A stretch of DNA of 64,000 nt from Ruminococcaceae bacterium AM07-15. Its GTDB lineage: Bacteria > Bacillota > Clostridia > Oscillospirales > Butyricicoccaceae. The DNA is taken from positions 26,396 through 90,395 of the forward strand of contig QUDE01000013.1 of assembly GCA_003477405.1 (NCBI GenBank), given 5' to 3'. The position numbers and the translations under genes are program-made. This document shows positions 63,639 to 64,000 of the stretch, piece after piece; position 1 is the stretch's first letter, and every line of letters begins with the position of its first letter. The notes beneath the pieces were generated by a model. That model had not been told where the DNA came from. It made no database searches and saw only the letters and a program-made list of their open reading frames with translations.

Positions 63639-64000
63639 ATGTGGAAATTCATTGTTAAGAGACTGATTATGCTGATCCCGGTATTGATCGGCGTAACCCT
63701 GCTCGTGTTCCTGATCCTGCAGCTGGCGCCAGGCGATCCGGCGAAGGTTATCTTGGGCGAGCAGGCCACCCCTGAGCAGATTCAAGAGCTGCGGGACTCC
63801 CTGGGCCTCAACGATCCGGTATTGGTGCAGTATGCCAACTACATCATCAAGCTGGTGCAGGGCGACATGGGCGAATCCTACAAGACTCGTGGACCTGTAT
63901 CCGACGAAGTGTTCAACCGTTTCCCCAACACCATCAAGCTGACAGCTTGCGCCATGCTTCTGGCTGTGGTCGTGGCTGTGCCGCTGGGCGTTGTGGCCGC
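63639..64000 (+). CDS. Peptide ABC transporter permease, DppB/OppB type (3' end outside window)
   Basis: The first 120 residues of a permease: MWKFIVKRLIMLIPVLIGVT followed by FLILQLAPGDPAKVILGEQA, the typical N-terminus of DppB/OppB with first helix and outside loop, then DSLGLNDPVLVQYANYI, and the next helix beginning at IKLTACAMLLAVVVA. AGGAGG lies before the ATG. No stop is reached by base 64000. It is expected to be followed by the second permease and two ATPase genes. Confidence 0.94.
   Translation, partial: MWKFIVKRLIMLIPVLIGVTLLVFLILQLAPGDPAKVILGEQATPEQIQELRDSLGLNDPVLVQYANYIIKLVQGDMGESYKTRGPVSDEVFNRFPNTIKLTACAMLLAVVVAVPLGVVA

Overview
The window reads as chromosomal DNA of a spore-forming, GC-rich Clostridia member, most likely an Oscillospiraceae-type gut anaerobe. 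The grounds are a walRK-yycHI-yycJ-rlmH cluster, an uninterrupted sigK, S-layer-homology (SLH) cell-wall proteins, DUF1836, DUF4364 and DUF3048 proteins, purine-rich ribosome binding sites with frequent GTG/TTG starts, and sigma-A-type promoters that often carry an extended -10 (TGN before the hexamer). No phage, plasmid, IS or CRISPR locus was seen. The organism call is inference from gene content, not from a marker-gene comparison.

Layout. 1-10.3 kb: one tightly packed plus-strand run: glnS (5' end outside the window), a cysteine desulfurase, thiI, cinA, a degenerate NUDIX protein and an intact NUDIX hydrolase, then walR-walK-yycH-yycI. 10.4-13.2 kb: murA with its own promoter, then yycJ/walJ and rlmH, closed by a strong terminator. 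13.2-20.1 kb: amino-acid permease, EamA exporter, SLC13-type transporter, nitroreductase, HutD/Ves protein, an orphan oligopeptide-binding lipoprotein and tRNA-Arg(ACG). 20.4-26 kb (minus): flotillin plus NfeD partner, a DUF1836 regulator and a calcium-type P-ATPase. 26.1-27.8 kb: a ferredoxin / membrane Fe-S protein / ArsR operon and trmO. 28-31.1 kb (minus): a phytoene-desaturase-like flavoprotein, an unknown membrane protein and sigK. 31.2-40.6 kb: a frameshifted MATE exporter behind a structured leader, a long pyrimidine tract, a beta-lactamase-fold hydrolase, two S9 peptidases flanking a GNAT acetyltransferase, and mntP behind a yybP-ykoY manganese riboswitch. 40.6-54 kb: CAP/SLH protein, 3-hydroxyisobutyrate-dehydrogenase-like enzyme, M28/DUF4910 aminopeptidase, cupin, amidohydrolase, EamA and two MFS transporters, the 5-oxoprolinase operon pxpABC, and a D-2-hydroxyacid-dehydrogenase-like protein lacking key catalytic residues. 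54-64 kb: WG/SLH protein, YhfC-like membrane protein, DUF3048 lipoprotein, DUF4364 protein, mtnA, two poorly characterised proteins, and the start of a peptide ABC transporter operon.

Functionally the accessory part centres on peptides and amino acids: peptide uptake, three peptidases, amino-acid exchange and 5-oxoproline opening. This would suit a fermenter of amino acids and peptides.

The most unusual signal is a family of about 185-bp structured intergenic elements. Six copies lie between 17.9 and 54.3 kb. Each sits just past the 3' end of a gene, in the sense direction of that gene. Four of them are bracketed by two near-identical copies of the host gene's own intrinsic-terminator hairpin. 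The stems show compensatory changes, and two copies carry a rebuilt hairpin arm. I do not recognise this family. It looks like a mobile or RNA-encoding element that targets terminators.
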